From: Sphingorhabdus sp. M41
GTDB taxonomy: Bacteria > Pseudomonadota > Alphaproteobacteria > Sphingomonadales > Sphingomonadaceae
Assembly: GCF_001586275.1 (NCBI RefSeq)
Contig: NZ_CP014545.1
Span: 1,762,501 to 1,826,500, forward strand
DNA: 64,000 bases
Direction: 5' to 3'
The notes below the pieces were generated by a model. The model was not told the DNA's origin. It saw only the letters and a list, made by a program, of their open reading frames with translations, and searched no databases. Positions within the stretch are counted from its first letter, which is position 1. The number at the start of each line of letters is the position of its first letter. Below, in pieces: positions 56,184-64,000 of the stretch. The translations under genes were made by a program, and so were the position numbers.

Positions 56184-56666
56184 ATGTCCGATCCGCGCAT
56201 CATCTCCGTCGAACTCGACGAAGCCACGATATTGTGGCGCAATGCCGATATCGAACAGGAGCGACGGATCGCAATTTTTGATCTGATCGAAGAAAATTAT
56301 TTCAAGCCGCTCAAACAGCATGAGGATGGCTATGCCGGGCCCTATCAGCTTCAGCTCAGCGTTCAGGAGGGCCGACTGGTAATCTCTATTGGCCGCGAAA
56401 ATGGCGAGCCGCTGGAAACCTTGATCCTCGCTCTCGGGCGGTTTCGGCGTCCGATCCGCGACTATTTTGCCATTTGCGACAGCTATTATCAGGCAATTCG
56501 CAAAGCGAGCGCTGCGGAAATCGAAACCATCGACATGGCCCGGCGCGGGGTCCACGATCAGGGAGCTGAATTGCTGATCGAGCGGCTGGAAGGGAAGATC
56601 GACGTTGATTTCAAGACCGCGCGACGCCTCTTCACATTAATTTGCGTATTGCATATCAAGAATTGA
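56184..56666 (+). CDS. UPF0262 family protein
   Basis: A 160-residue conserved alphaproteobacterial protein of unknown function. Segments ISVELDEATILWRNADIEQERRIAIFDLIEEN and FRRPIRDYFAICDSYYQAIRKA are typical. It is acidic and has no membrane helix. The ATG at 56184 matches the family start. It is divergent from dnaB (151-nt gap) and 31 nt before the GH25-like gene. Confidence 0.86.
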   Translation: MSDPRIISVELDEATILWRNADIEQERRIAIFDLIEENYFKPLKQHEDGYAGPYQLQLSVQEGRLVISIGRENGEPLETLILALGRFRRPIRDYFAICDSYYQAIRKASAAEIETIDMARRGVHDQGAELLIERLEGKIDVDFKTARRLFTLICVLHIKN

Positions 56667-56697
56667 GTTATTTTCCGCTGCGTATCAGGGAACCAGG

Positions 56698-57390
56698 GTG
56701 GCCAATCGAAGCATAAGAAAAACAATCATCAGCCTGGCCACGATCGTCGTGGTCATACTGGTTCTCGCGTTCATCCTGCGCAATATTGCGGTCAGCTGGG
56801 CGCCTTCCCGCGACCAATATCCGGTACAGGGTATCTCGGTCAATGAAAGCCATGGTGAGATCATATGGCATGTCGCCGGGGCAACAGGCGTTGACTTCGC
56901 CTATATCCAGGCCACCGCTGGCGCCGAAAAAAGGGACGCGAATTTCGCCGCGAATGTCGAGGGAGCCCGGGAAGCGGGCATACGCTATGGCGCGCTCCAC
57001 GATTATTCGCTCTGTCGACTAGCTACAGATCAGGCCACCATGTTTGTGACCACCGTCCCGCGCGGCGAAAATATGCTGCCTCCCGCAGTCCGCCTGGCCT
57101 TTGACAATGGGTGCGGAGACCGCCCTGGCCGAGCGCTCGTGCTTAGCGAACTCAACACCTTTCTAAACCAGATCGAGTCCCATAGCGAAAAGCGCGCGAT
57201 TATCGCGGTATCGCGCGAATTCGAGGAACTGTATAATATCAGCAGCGGCATCGACCGGACCTTCTGGCTGGAAGCCAATTTTTTCCCGCCCGACTATGCT
57301 ACCAAGCCCTGGGTGATGTGGCGCGCTTCCGACATGCGCCGAATCAGCGGGGTTGACGGCCCGATAAACTGGAACGTAGTGCGACCATGA
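56698..57390 (+). CDS. GH25 lysozyme-like membrane-anchored protein with altered active site
   Basis: A 230-residue protein. One N-terminal helix (about residues 9-28) anchors a periplasmic GH25 muramidase-type domain ([46 protein letters not shown]). In active GH25 enzymes the first motif has Asp (GIDVS) and a later strand has D-x-E (PAVDLE). Here these are S47, R132 and A134 ([13 protein letters not shown]). So all three acidic positions are lost and it probably binds, rather than cleaves, peptidoglycan. It starts with GTG. It lies 20 nt before dcd. Confidence 0.8.
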   Translation: MANRSIRKTIISLATIVVVILVLAFILRNIAVSWAPSRDQYPVQGISVNESHGEIIWHVAGATGVDFAYIQATAGAEKRDANFAANVEGAREAGIRYGALHDYSLCRLATDQATMFVTTVPRGENMLPPAVRLAFDNGCGDRPGRALVLSELNTFLNQIESHSEKRAIIAVSREFEELYNISSGIDRTFWLEANFFPPDYATKPWVMWRASDMRRISGVDGPINWNVVRP

Positions 57391-57409
57391 CCACCAACAG
57401 GAAATTGAT

Positions 57410-57964
57410 ATGAGCATATTATCCGACCGCTGGATCCGCAATGAAGCGAAACATTCCCGCATGATCGAACCTTTTGTCGAAGGCCAGAAACGAGAAGGAT
57501 GCATCAGCTACGGCCTGTCCTCCTATGGCTATGACGCTCGGGTGTCGGACGAATTCAAGATTTTCACCAATGTCGACAATGCCGTCGTCGATCCGAAGAA
57601 TTTTGCCGAAAACAGCTTCGTCGACCGCAAGACCGACTGCTGCATCATTCCGCCGAACAGTTTCGCGCTGGCCCGTACAGTGGAATATTTCCGGATACCG
57701 CGCGACGTGCTGGTCATATGTCTTGGAAAATCCACTTATGCCCGCTGCGGTATCATCGTCAATGTCACGCCGCTCGAGCCGGAATGGGAAGGCCATGTGA
57801 CTCTGGAATTTTCCAACACCAGTCCCCTGCCCGCCAAAATCTACGCCAACGAGGGCGCCTGCCAGTTTCTGTTCCTCAAGGGCAACGAGCCTTGCGAGAC
57901 CAGCTATGCTGATCGCTCGGGCAAATATATGCGGCAAAAGGGTGTGACTCTGGCCAAACTCTAG
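57410..57964 (+). CDS. dcd: dCTP deaminase
   Basis: Deaminates dCTP to dUTP, supplying dTMP synthesis. It is 184 aa, typical of the monofunctional enzyme. Motifs [31 protein letters not shown] and [19 protein letters not shown], with the catalytic Glu in the last, are complete. It starts after an AGGAAA site. It may be co-transcribed with the upstream GH25-like gene. Confidence 0.96.
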   Translation: MSILSDRWIRNEAKHSRMIEPFVEGQKREGCISYGLSSYGYDARVSDEFKIFTNVDNAVVDPKNFAENSFVDRKTDCCIIPPNSFALARTVEYFRIPRDVLVICLGKSTYARCGIIVNVTPLEPEWEGHVTLEFSNTSPLPAKIYANEGACQFLFLKGNEPCETSYADRSGKYMRQKGVTLAKL

Positions 57965-58018
57965 GCCATAGCGGGACCAATTAATTCACCGATTAAATAA
58001 TCTGCAGGAGAGCCAGTC

Positions 58019-59200
58019 ATGTCCGTAGCAAAAGAATTTGACGTCATCATCTATGGTTCAACCGGCTACACCGGCCGTCTCGTCGCCGAATATATGGCGC
58101 AGCAATATGGTATCGGCAAAGACGCTCCCAAATGGGCGATGGCTGGCCGCAGCCTCGAAAAGCTCGAAGAAGTTCGCGATCTGATCGGCGCGCCCAAAGA
58201 TACGCCACTGGTCGTCGCTGATTCCGATGATGCCGCTTCGATAGACATGATGGCAAGCCGCACCAAGGTCGTGCTGACCACCGTCGGTCCCTATCAATTA
58301 TACGGCGACGAACTGGTCGCCGCCTGCGTCAAGAACGGCACCCATTATGTCGATCTGTGCGGCGAGCCCGGATGGATGCGCAAGATGATTGACGAGCACC
58401 AGGAAGCGGCTGAAAAATCGGGTGCACAAATCTGCTTCTCCTGCGGCTTTGACTCGATCCCGTTCGATCTCGGCGTGCTGATGTTGCAGAAGGAAATGGA
58501 CAAGCGTTTCGGCAAGCCTGCTACCCGCGTCAAAGGGCGCGTTCGTGCCATGGAAGGCACATTTTCCGGCGGAACTGCGGCCAGCCTGAAAGAAACCATG
58601 AAGGCGATCGCAAAAAACCCCGGTCTCGTCAAAATCCTGGCGAGCAGCTTTGGCCTGACGCCCGGGTTCGAAGGGCCGGATCAGCCCAATATGCTGATCC
58701 CCAAATACGACAAGACCATCGACAGCTGGGTGGCACCGTTCATCATGGCGGCAATCAACACGAAAAATGTCCATCGGACCAACTTCCTGCTCGACTTCCC
58801 GTTTGGTGAAGACTTCAAATATGATGAGATGGTTGTCACCAGCCCCGGTGATCTCGGCAAGAAGGCCGCTGAAATGATGGCGAAGGCCAACCCCCTTGGC
58901 GGCGAGGATGGCCCTAAGCCGGGCGAAGGCCCCACCAAAGAGCAACGCGAAAATGGTTATTATGACCTCTTGTTCATCGGCGAGACCGCAGATGGCGAAA
59001 CAGCCAGCCTGTGCGTCAAGGGCGACAAGGATCCCGGCTATGGCTCGACCTCCAAGATGATCGCTGAATCGGCACTTTGCCTGGCTCAGGACAATATCAA
59101 AAAGGGCGGTGGTGTCTGGACACCGGGCGCGCTGATGGGCAAAAAACTGGTGCAACGTCTGGAAGACAATGCCGGCCTCAGCTTCGTTGTCGAAAGCTGA
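58019..59200 (+). CDS. Saccharopine dehydrogenase-like / trans-acting enoyl reductase family protein
   Basis: A 393-residue NAD(P)-binding protein. The Rossmann segment is VIIYGSTGYTGRLVAEYMA near residue 10-28, and CGFDSIPFDLGVLML lies near residue 141-155. This matches the saccharopine-dehydrogenase superfamily branch that includes mycobacterial trans-acting enoyl reductases (Rv2449c/Rv2953-type). AGGAG precedes the ATG. The natural substrate is unknown; a true lysine-pathway saccharopine dehydrogenase is unlikely. Confidence 0.83.
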   Translation: MSVAKEFDVIIYGSTGYTGRLVAEYMAQQYGIGKDAPKWAMAGRSLEKLEEVRDLIGAPKDTPLVVADSDDAASIDMMASRTKVVLTTVGPYQLYGDELVAACVKNGTHYVDLCGEPGWMRKMIDEHQEAAEKSGAQICFSCGFDSIPFDLGVLMLQKEMDKRFGKPATRVKGRVRAMEGTFSGGTAASLKETMKAIAKNPGLVKILASSFGLTPGFEGPDQPNMLIPKYDKTIDSWVAPFIMAAINTKNVHRTNFLLDFPFGEDFKYDEMVVTSPGDLGKKAAEMMAKANPLGGEDGPKPGEGPTKEQRENGYYDLLFIGETADGETASLCVKGDKDPGYGSTSKMIAESALCLAQDNIKKGGGVWTPGALMGKKLVQRLEDNAGLSFVVES

Positions 59201-59306
59201 CTATCCTCAGCAACCATTCAGGTCCTTTTACCCTATTACGCCAGCCTGAAAAAATATGATCATTCGCCCTTGAAACTCCGTTTCGCAGGACAAAATTGTA
59301 CGCATC

Positions 59307-60074
59307 ATGCTTAATCGTCTTCTACGCAGAAAAAAACCTGTTCAACCGATCGATAGCGCGACTATCCCTGAGGGGCGGCGCGTCTATGCGATCGGCGATA
59401 TCCATGGTCGCAATGATCTTTTGCAGCAACTGCTCGAGAAGATCATCAAGGATGACGGCGAACGGGGTGACCTTCAAAGCGAGATCATCTTTCTCGGTGA
59501 TCTGGTCGATCGCGGTCCTGATAGCGCAGGTGTCCTCAACACCGCGATCCAGGCGAAGAAAGAATTGGGTAATGTCCGTTTCCTGATGGGTAATCACGAA
59601 GAAGTCTATCTGGCAGCGGCCACGGGTGACGAAAAATCCGTCCGTTTTTTCAACCGCATCGGCGGACGTGAGACGATCTTGAGCTACGAGATCACCATGA
59701 AGGAATATATGGAACTGGATATGACGCAATTGGCAGAGCGCATTCCAGAACTATTCCCCCGGGAGCATATCGATTTTGTCGCAGGCTTCGAGGATCAGAT
59801 CACCATCGGTGATTATGCCTTTGTCCACGCTGGCATCCGTCCCGGCCTGCCGCTCTCGGAACAGCGTCAGAAAGACCTCCGATGGATCCGCGAAGAGTTT
59901 CTGTCCGCTCCAGAAGCGCATGAAAAGATTATCGTCTACGGCCACACGATCAATGATGAGGTGGTGGAGACCGGAACCCGCATCGGTATCGACACAGGCG
60001 CCTATTATTCCGACAAGCTCACTGCACTGGCACTGCAGGGTTCGGAACGCTGGTATCTCGACACAGTTTCATAA
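59307..60074 (+). CDS. Calcineurin-like metallophosphoesterase (PrpA/Ser-Thr phosphatase type)
   Basis: A 255-residue dinuclear metal phosphoesterase. The motif set AIGDIHGRNDLL, FLGDLVDRGPDS and GNHEEVY, then FVHAG and VYGHT, gives the complete active site of the bacteriophage-lambda-phosphatase/PrpA type. It may act as a protein Ser/Thr/Tyr phosphatase; substrate not known. It converges on ctrA and is followed by its own terminator. Confidence 0.88.
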   Translation: MLNRLLRRKKPVQPIDSATIPEGRRVYAIGDIHGRNDLLQQLLEKIIKDDGERGDLQSEIIFLGDLVDRGPDSAGVLNTAIQAKKELGNVRFLMGNHEEVYLAAATGDEKSVRFFNRIGGRETILSYEITMKEYMELDMTQLAERIPELFPREHIDFVAGFEDQITIGDYAFVHAGIRPGLPLSEQRQKDLRWIREEFLSAPEAHEKIIVYGHTINDEVVETGTRIGIDTGAYYSDKLTALALQGSERWYLDTVS

Positions 60075-60101
60075 AAAACGGCGGAACCGAAAGGCCCCGC
60101 C
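60073..60101 (-). terminator. Terminator of ctrA
   Basis: Read on the minus strand, GGCGGGGCC-TTTC-GGTTCCGCC forms a stem with two G-U pairs, followed by GTTTTTT. It lies 50 nt after the ctrA stop and just beyond the stop of the convergent phosphoesterase gene. Confidence 0.83.
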
Positions 60102-60108
60102 ATATTCC

Positions 60109-60133
60109 GGTCCGACAAGAGGACCATTTTTAT
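60109..60133 (+). terminator. Terminator of the phosphoesterase gene
   Basis: Short stem GGTCC / GGACC with a 7-nt loop and ATTTTTAT downstream, 35 nt after the phosphoesterase stop. The stem is weak, so efficiency is uncertain. Confidence 0.6.
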
Positions 60134-60150
60134 ATTGAATATGCTGCTGC

Positions 60151-60858
60151 TTATGCGACCTGCGCGGTTGGCGCGATTTCCTCGTCCATATCCCGAAGAA
60201 CATAGCCCCTGCCCCATACGGTCTCGATATAATTTTCGCCGCCGCAAGCCAGAGACAGTTTTTTGCGCAGCTTGCAGATAAATACATCGATGATCTTGAG
60301 TTCGGGTTCGTCCATCCCGCCATATAGATGGTTGAGGAACATTTCCTTGGTCAGCGTCGTTCCCTTTCGCAGGGAGAGCAGCTCCAGCATGGCATATTCC
60401 TTGCCTGTCAGATGAACACGATTGCCGTCGACTTCGACCGTCTTGGCATCAAGGTTCACAGCCAGCTTGCCGGTGCGGATAACGCTCTGCGAATGGCCCT
60501 TTGAACGGCGAACAACTGCATGGATACGGGCAACCAGTTCGTCCCGGTGGAACGGTTTGGTTACATAATCATCGGCGCCGAAACCAAAGCTGCGGACCTT
60601 GCTGTCCATTTCACTGATGCCGGAAAGAATGAGGACCGGCGTCTGCACTTTCGCAACGCGCAGCTTCTTGAGTACGTCATAACCATGCATGTCGGGCAGG
60701 TTGAGATCGAGCAATATGATATCGTAATCATAGAGCTTGCCGAGATCGAGGCCCTCTTCGCCCAGATCCGTCGTATATACGTTGAAACCTTCGGTCGTCA
60801 GCATCAGCTCAATCGCTTTTGCGGTCGTTGGTTCATCTTCAATCAGCAGCACGCGCAT
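60151..60858 (-). CDS. ctrA: Cell cycle response regulator CtrA
   Basis: OmpR-class master regulator that in Caulobacter controls replication initiation, flagella, pili and division; in sphingomonads it mainly governs motility and related genes. It is 235 aa. Receiver: E7, D8, phospho-acceptor D51, K102-type TKPFHRDE. The winged helix in the C-terminal half includes [37 protein letters not shown], the CtrA hallmark. The C terminus ends in QVA, a small-residue tail like that used for ClpXP turnover. The upstream region has CtrA boxes and GANTC sites, indicating self and methylation control. Confidence 0.96.
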   Translation of the reverse strand: MRVLLIEDEPTTAKAIELMLTTEGFNVYTTDLGEEGLDLGKLYDYDIILLDLNLPDMHGYDVLKKLRVAKVQTPVLILSGISEMDSKVRSFGFGADDYVTKPFHRDELVARIHAVVRRSKGHSQSVIRTGKLAVNLDAKTVEVDGNRVHLTGKEYAMLELLSLRKGTTLTKEMFLNHLYGGMDEPELKIIDVFICKLRKKLSLACGGENYIETVWGRGYVLRDMDEEIAPTAQVA

Positions 60859-60925
60859 CAGGCAGCCCCTTTTTTCTTAATTACTCGCTCGGATCGATCA
60901 CTGTGCCGACCCGATGGATCATTTA

Positions 60926-60933
60926 TTAACCAT
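60926..60933 (+). promoter_or_regulatory. CtrA half-site TTAACCAT upstream of ctrA
   Basis: Exact TTAACCAT octamer on the plus strand, about 68 nt before the ctrA ATG and 22 nt from a full CtrA box. Confidence 0.55.
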
Positions 60934-60954
60934 AAGATGAATGAACGTAAAAGG

Positions 60955-60969
60955 TTAATTTTTACTTAA
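60955..60969 (-). promoter_or_regulatory. Full CtrA binding box (TTAA-N7-TTAA) in the ctrA promoter
   Basis: A perfect TTAA-N7-TTAA, with TTAACC at one end when read on the minus strand, matches the CtrA consensus. It lies about 97-111 nt before the ctrA start codon. Autoregulation is well known for Caulobacter ctrA; here it is inferred. Confidence 0.75.
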
Positions 60970-60974
60970 GGCAG

Positions 60975-61029
60975 GAGTCAGCACGAGTCGCGCCAGGTTC
61001 AATGACTCTGTAACCCGCAGAAATGACTC
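60975..61029. promoter_or_regulatory. Cluster of four GANTC (CcrM-type) sites upstream of ctrA
   Basis: GAGTC at 60975 and 60985, GACTC at 61004 and 61025. GANTC is the target of the alphaproteobacterial CcrM adenine methyltransferase, which times ctrA expression in Caulobacter. Four in 55 bp is far denser than chance (about one per 256 bp). Confidence 0.65.
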
Positions 61030-61221
61030 GTTTCAGGACTGCCCGACAAGGCGAAAAAAAAATTAACTTTTTGCCGTTTCTGATCGAAAATCGTCACCCT
61101 TGTGTCAATATCGACATGTTTCTGTGGTAAATCGGTCGCGCTCAGAGCGAGTTTATTTCCTTTTGGTAAGCTTCCTTAACAAGCACTGTCACGCACAGGC
61201 GCATCAGGCTAGGAACTCTAT

Positions 61222-61620
61222 ATGGTTGATATTCCCGAAAGTGCGATCACCGAAACATTTCTGGCCGCCAGCGGACCCGGTGGGCAGAATGTCAATAAAG
61301 TGGCAACCGCAGTGCAGATGCGCGTCAATATCTATGCTCTGGGCCTCGAGCCCTATGCGTTCCGCAAATTGAAAATACTCGCGGGACGAAAAATGACCAG
61401 CGGCGGTGAACTGATATTCACGGTTCGCGAATATCGTACCCGGGAAGCCAATCGCGCGGAAGCGCGGCGGCGCGTGGCGGAAATGATCGAGCAGGCCTAT
61501 CAACGCGATGCCCGCAGGATCAAGACCCGCCCGAGCAGAGCCGCCAAAGCCCGCCGGGTTGATACGAAAAAGAAGAAATCCTCGGTCAAGAAAACGCGCG
61601 GAAAGCCGAAACTCGACTAA
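61222..61620 (+). CDS. arfB: Alternative ribosome-rescue factor ArfB (YaeJ)
   Basis: Peptidyl-tRNA hydrolase that frees stalled ribosomes lacking a stop codon. It is 132 aa. The catalytic GGQ (20-22) is in ASGPGGQNVNKV. The C-terminal tail (about 100-130) is strongly basic with many Lys and Arg, as needed to enter the empty mRNA channel. Length and tail separate it from RF1/RF2. The start is divergent from ctrA across a 363-nt gap. Confidence 0.94.
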   Translation: MVDIPESAITETFLAASGPGGQNVNKVATAVQMRVNIYALGLEPYAFRKLKILAGRKMTSGGELIFTVREYRTREANRAEARRRVAEMIEQAYQRDARRIKTRPSRAAKARRVDTKKKKSSVKKTRGKPKLD

Positions 61621-61726
61621 GCGCGCCCGACCAGAATTTGACTGGCGAGCTCGCCCGGTGTTTGGTTTCCTGTTGGCAAAGCGTCCACATTCCCCATAAG
61701 ATATGCTGTTACAAAAGGGGATATCG

Positions 61727-63814
61727 ATGAAAACGCGCTATATACTCGCAATATGTTGCCTGCCATCCTTTGCAACGGCTGGCTTGGCCAGTGATGGCGA
61801 TGACGCCCGCCGGTTTACCGCCGAGCGCGTGTTCGATCTCGAATATGCCGACGACCCCCAGATCTCGCCCGATGGCTCCACCATCGTCTATGCGCGCAAA
61901 TCAATGGACAGGTTCGCCGACCAGCTTGTCAGCGATTTGTGGACGATTGACACCCGAAGCGGCAGTCATCGTCCGCTGGTCAGCGGACAGGGTTCCAGTT
62001 CCTCCGTTCGCTGGTCACCAGATGGCGATCGCCTGATCTATCTGACCTCGACCAACGGCAAGCCGGACCTGCGCCTCCGATACCAGGACAGTGGAGAAAG
62101 CTTTTCACTGGCGCAGCTGGAACAGGGCCCCAGCGCTCCGGTCTGGTCTCCCGATGGCAAGAGCATCGCCTTTTCCATGCTGGTTCCGGACGAGCGCACG
62201 GCCTTCGCCAAACCACCGAAAAGCCCAGAGGGTGCCGACTGGGCAAAACCGGTCCGTGTCATCGATGATCTGGTTTTCCGCTTCGACGGCGCTGGCTACT
62301 TGCCAAAGGGAAAGACCCAGATTTTTACGTTGAGCGCCGAGGGTGGCACGCCGCGACAGGTAACCCATGGCGAAAATGGTTTTGATACACCGCAATGGCT
62401 GGGCAACAATGCTCTGCTCGTAACCGGAAACGAAGGCGAAAATGCCGACCTCGATCCGATAGAAAGCGAAATCTATCGGGTCGACCTGACCAGCCAGACG
62501 GTAAGCGCGCTGACCCAGCGCGATGGCCCTGATTTTGCGCCGCTTGTTGCGCCCAACGGCTCCCGCATCGCCTATCGGGGATATGACGACAAGCTTAAAT
62601 CCTATCAGCAGACCGATGTGTACGTGATGGCACCCGACGGAACCGGCGTGCAAAACCTGACGGCAAATTTTGACCGGTCGATCGACAGCATTGCCTGGCG
62701 GGCGGACAGTCGGGCACTGGTCGGTCAAACCGAAGTCGACGGCATGTTGACGCTGGTATCCATTGATCTGGCAGGCAATGTCCGAAATCTGATCGGGGAT
62801 ATCGGCGGCACGTCGCTTGGTCGCCCCTATGCGGCCGGCAGTTTTTCTGTCGCCAGCAAGGCCGGTGGCAGTACTCCTGTCATCGCTTATACCAAAGGCA
62901 GCAGCAACCGCCCCGCCGAAGTCGCACTGACCCGCGGCAGCGGTAACGGCCGTCAACTAACCCGTTTGAACGAGGATGCGCTCGGCCATCTGGATCTTGC
63001 CCGGATCGAAGAGATAAAGGTCTCGTCCACCCATGACGGCAGGGAAATCGAGGCATGGGTCGCCCTGCCCCCGGACTTCCGGCCCGATGGCTCCTTTCCG
63101 ATGATTTTGGAGATCCATGGCGGGCCGAACACCATGTATGGCCCCTATTTTGCCGCCGAGATCCAGCGCTATGCCGCGCAAGGCTATGTGACGGTCTACG
63201 CCAATCCACGCGGCTCGACCGGCTATGGTGAAACTTTTGCCCAGCTGATCGATCTCGATTATCCTGGCAGGGACCATGATGATCTGATGAGCGTGGTCGA
63301 TGCCCTGCTCGCCAAAAATTATGTCAGCAAGGACCGGCTGTTCATCACCGGTGGATCGGGTGGCGGCGTGCTCACCGCATGGGCGGTGGGAAAAACCGAT
63401 CGCTTCGCAGCCGCCGCAACCGTCAAACCAGTGATCAACTGGACCAGCATGGCCCTCGCCGGGGATATCGCCCGGTTCGTCAGCCGCCACTGGTTCCGCG
63501 CACAGCCATGGGAACAGCCCGAAGAATATTGGCGGCGTTCTCCACTTTCCATCGTCAATAATGTCAAGACACCGACGATGGTGATGGTGGGAGAAGCCGA
63601 CTGGCGCACACCGGCTTGGGAAGCCGAACAATTCTACACTGCATTAAAGGTCCAGAATGTCGACACCGTGCTTGTGCGGGTACCGGGGGCATCCCATCTC
63701 ATTGCACGCAGACCAAGCCAGCTCATTGCCAAGGTCGACAATATCATGGGCTGGTTTGAAAAACATGATCCGGTAAAGAAACCGGAATCTCAAACTCAGC
63801 CTGAAAGGCAGTAA
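61727..63814 (+). CDS. S9 family prolyl oligopeptidase-like peptidase, secreted
   Basis: A 695-residue serine peptidase. The signal peptide covers about residues 1-20. A beta-propeller (about 30-430) with WD40-like PD40 repeats (DPQISPDGSTIVYAR, SVRWSPDGDRLIYLT, APVWSPDGKSIAF) precedes the alpha/beta hydrolase domain. The catalytic set is S544 (GGSGGG), D625 (GEADWRTP) and H657 (GASHLI). Dipeptidyl- or acylaminoacyl-peptidase activity is likely. The ATG at 61727 follows an AAAGGGG site. The next gene starts 8 nt after its stop. Confidence 0.9.
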   Translation: MKTRYILAICCLPSFATAGLASDGDDARRFTAERVFDLEYADDPQISPDGSTIVYARKSMDRFADQLVSDLWTIDTRSGSHRPLVSGQGSSSSVRWSPDGDRLIYLTSTNGKPDLRLRYQDSGESFSLAQLEQGPSAPVWSPDGKSIAFSMLVPDERTAFAKPPKSPEGADWAKPVRVIDDLVFRFDGAGYLPKGKTQIFTLSAEGGTPRQVTHGENGFDTPQWLGNNALLVTGNEGENADLDPIESEIYRVDLTSQTVSALTQRDGPDFAPLVAPNGSRIAYRGYDDKLKSYQQTDVYVMAPDGTGVQNLTANFDRSIDSIAWRADSRALVGQTEVDGMLTLVSIDLAGNVRNLIGDIGGTSLGRPYAAGSFSVASKAGGSTPVIAYTKGSSNRPAEVALTRGSGNGRQLTRLNEDALGHLDLARIEEIKVSSTHDGREIEAWVALPPDFRPDGSFPMILEIHGGPNTMYGPYFAAEIQRYAAQGYVTVYANPRGSTGYGETFAQLIDLDYPGRDHDDLMSVVDALLAKNYVSKDRLFITGGSGGGVLTAWAVGKTDRFAAAATVKPVINWTSMALAGDIARFVSRHWFRAQPWEQPEEYWRRSPLSIVNNVKTPTMVMVGEADWRTPAWEAEQFYTALKVQNVDTVLVRVPGASHLIARRPSQLIAKVDNIMGWFEKHDPVKKPESQTQPERQ

Positions 63815-63822
63815 ACACAGCC

Positions 63823-64000
63823 ATGCTCGACATCGCCATAGATCCGGATCAACCCGCAACAGAATTTTACGCTGACCTCACCTCATCTGCCGCCGCGCTG
63901 GTCGACGGGGAGCCTGATGCTATCGCCAATATGGCAAATATCGCCGCTTTGATCTGGCAATATATGCCCGGACTTAACTGGGCCGGGTTCTATCGCGTTG
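63823..64000 (+). CDS. GAF-domain protein, probable free methionine-(R)-sulfoxide reductase (3' cut)
   Basis: The first 59 residues of a GAF protein are visible before the window ends. The end of the visible part, IWQYMPGLNWAGFYRV, is typical of the free-methionine-R-sulfoxide reductase family (fRMsr/MsrC). The later catalytic cysteines lie outside the window. It begins 8 nt after the S9 peptidase gene, so both are likely co-transcribed. Confidence 0.77.
   Translation, partial: MLDIAIDPDQPATEFYADLTSSAAALVDGEPDAIANMANIAALIWQYMPGLNWAGFYRV

Larger units (their letters stand above)
60859..61221. other. 363-nt intergenic region between ctrA and arfB
   Basis: No coding sequence that I can support. 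It holds the ctrA control elements listed separately (CtrA boxes, GANTC cluster) and probably the arfB promoter. AT-rich runs such as AAAAAAAAATTAAC near 61055-61068 are present. Confidence 0.6.

Noticed and set aside
1-64000. CRISPR array, insertion sequence, prophage or plasmid origin
   Set aside because: No regularly spaced repeats, transposase motifs, phage structural genes or partition/replication genes were found on either strand.

Overview
The window looks like a stretch of core chromosome from an alphaproteobacterium of the Sphingomonadales, of moderate G+C content. The evidence is CtrA with a CtrA/GANTC-type promoter, a MucR/Ros regulator, DUF2794, DUF2849, DUF934 and UPF0262 proteins, an alpha-type Fur, many large TonB-dependent receptors and secreted peptidases, and a cobA-DUF2849-cysI-DUF934-cysH sulfur cluster. 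A Sphingorhabdus/Parasphingorhabdus/Sphingopyxis-like genus is my inference. I see no integrase, transposase, prophage or CRISPR array.

Layout. 1-3.5 kb: end of a Pst phosphate uptake operon with its regulators (pstA partial, pstB, phoU, phoB). 3.5-5.6 kb: cysE-DUF2794, divergent from oxyR. 5.6-8.4 kb: pgsA-moaD-moaE and an LplT-like MFS carrier. 8.4-9.2 kb: two small membrane/secreted proteins around a region with CtrA-like boxes. 9.3-11.2 kb: hslVU. 11.3-15 kb: a thiol-redox lipoprotein and a large M16 peptidase. 15-18.4 kb: nfu, a nitroreductase, tsaB-rimI, mucR and fur. 18.4-23.1 kb: plsC, miaB, phoH, ybeY, corC (lipid, tRNA and ribosome maturation). 23-31 kb: MOSC protein, glycosyltransferase, rarA, serine hydrolase, quinone reductase, a TM-helix-repeat channel protein, an uncharacterised RNase H-fold candidate and tRNA-Thr(TGT).

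31.3-37.3 kb: two tandem TonB-dependent receptors with nearly identical terminators, then tRNA-Leu(CAA). 37.4-49.6 kb: mixed metabolism (prepilin peptidase, thiolase, SH3 protein, 2-hydroxyacid dehydrogenase, AmtB, GNAT, a nitronate-monooxygenase-like protein with a cysteine cluster, glycosyltransferase, hydrolase, SelO, orphan AstD). 49.6-53.6 kb: assimilatory sulfate reduction operon. 53.6-56 kb: an AT-rich DUF4238 gene just downstream of dnaB. 56-64 kb: UPF0262, a GH25-like protein lacking its acidic catalytic residues, dcd, a saccharopine-dehydrogenase-like enzyme, a phosphoesterase, ctrA, arfB, an S9 peptidase and the start of a free-methionine-sulfoxide-reductase-type GAF protein.

No clearly new multi-gene system stands out. 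The most notable points are the ctrA control region (a perfect TTAA-N7-TTAA box plus four GANTC sites within 55 bp), a small membrane protein behind a CtrA-like box, the apparently inactive GH25 protein, the nitronate-monooxygenase-like protein with a possible metal site, and the DUF4238 insertion candidate.
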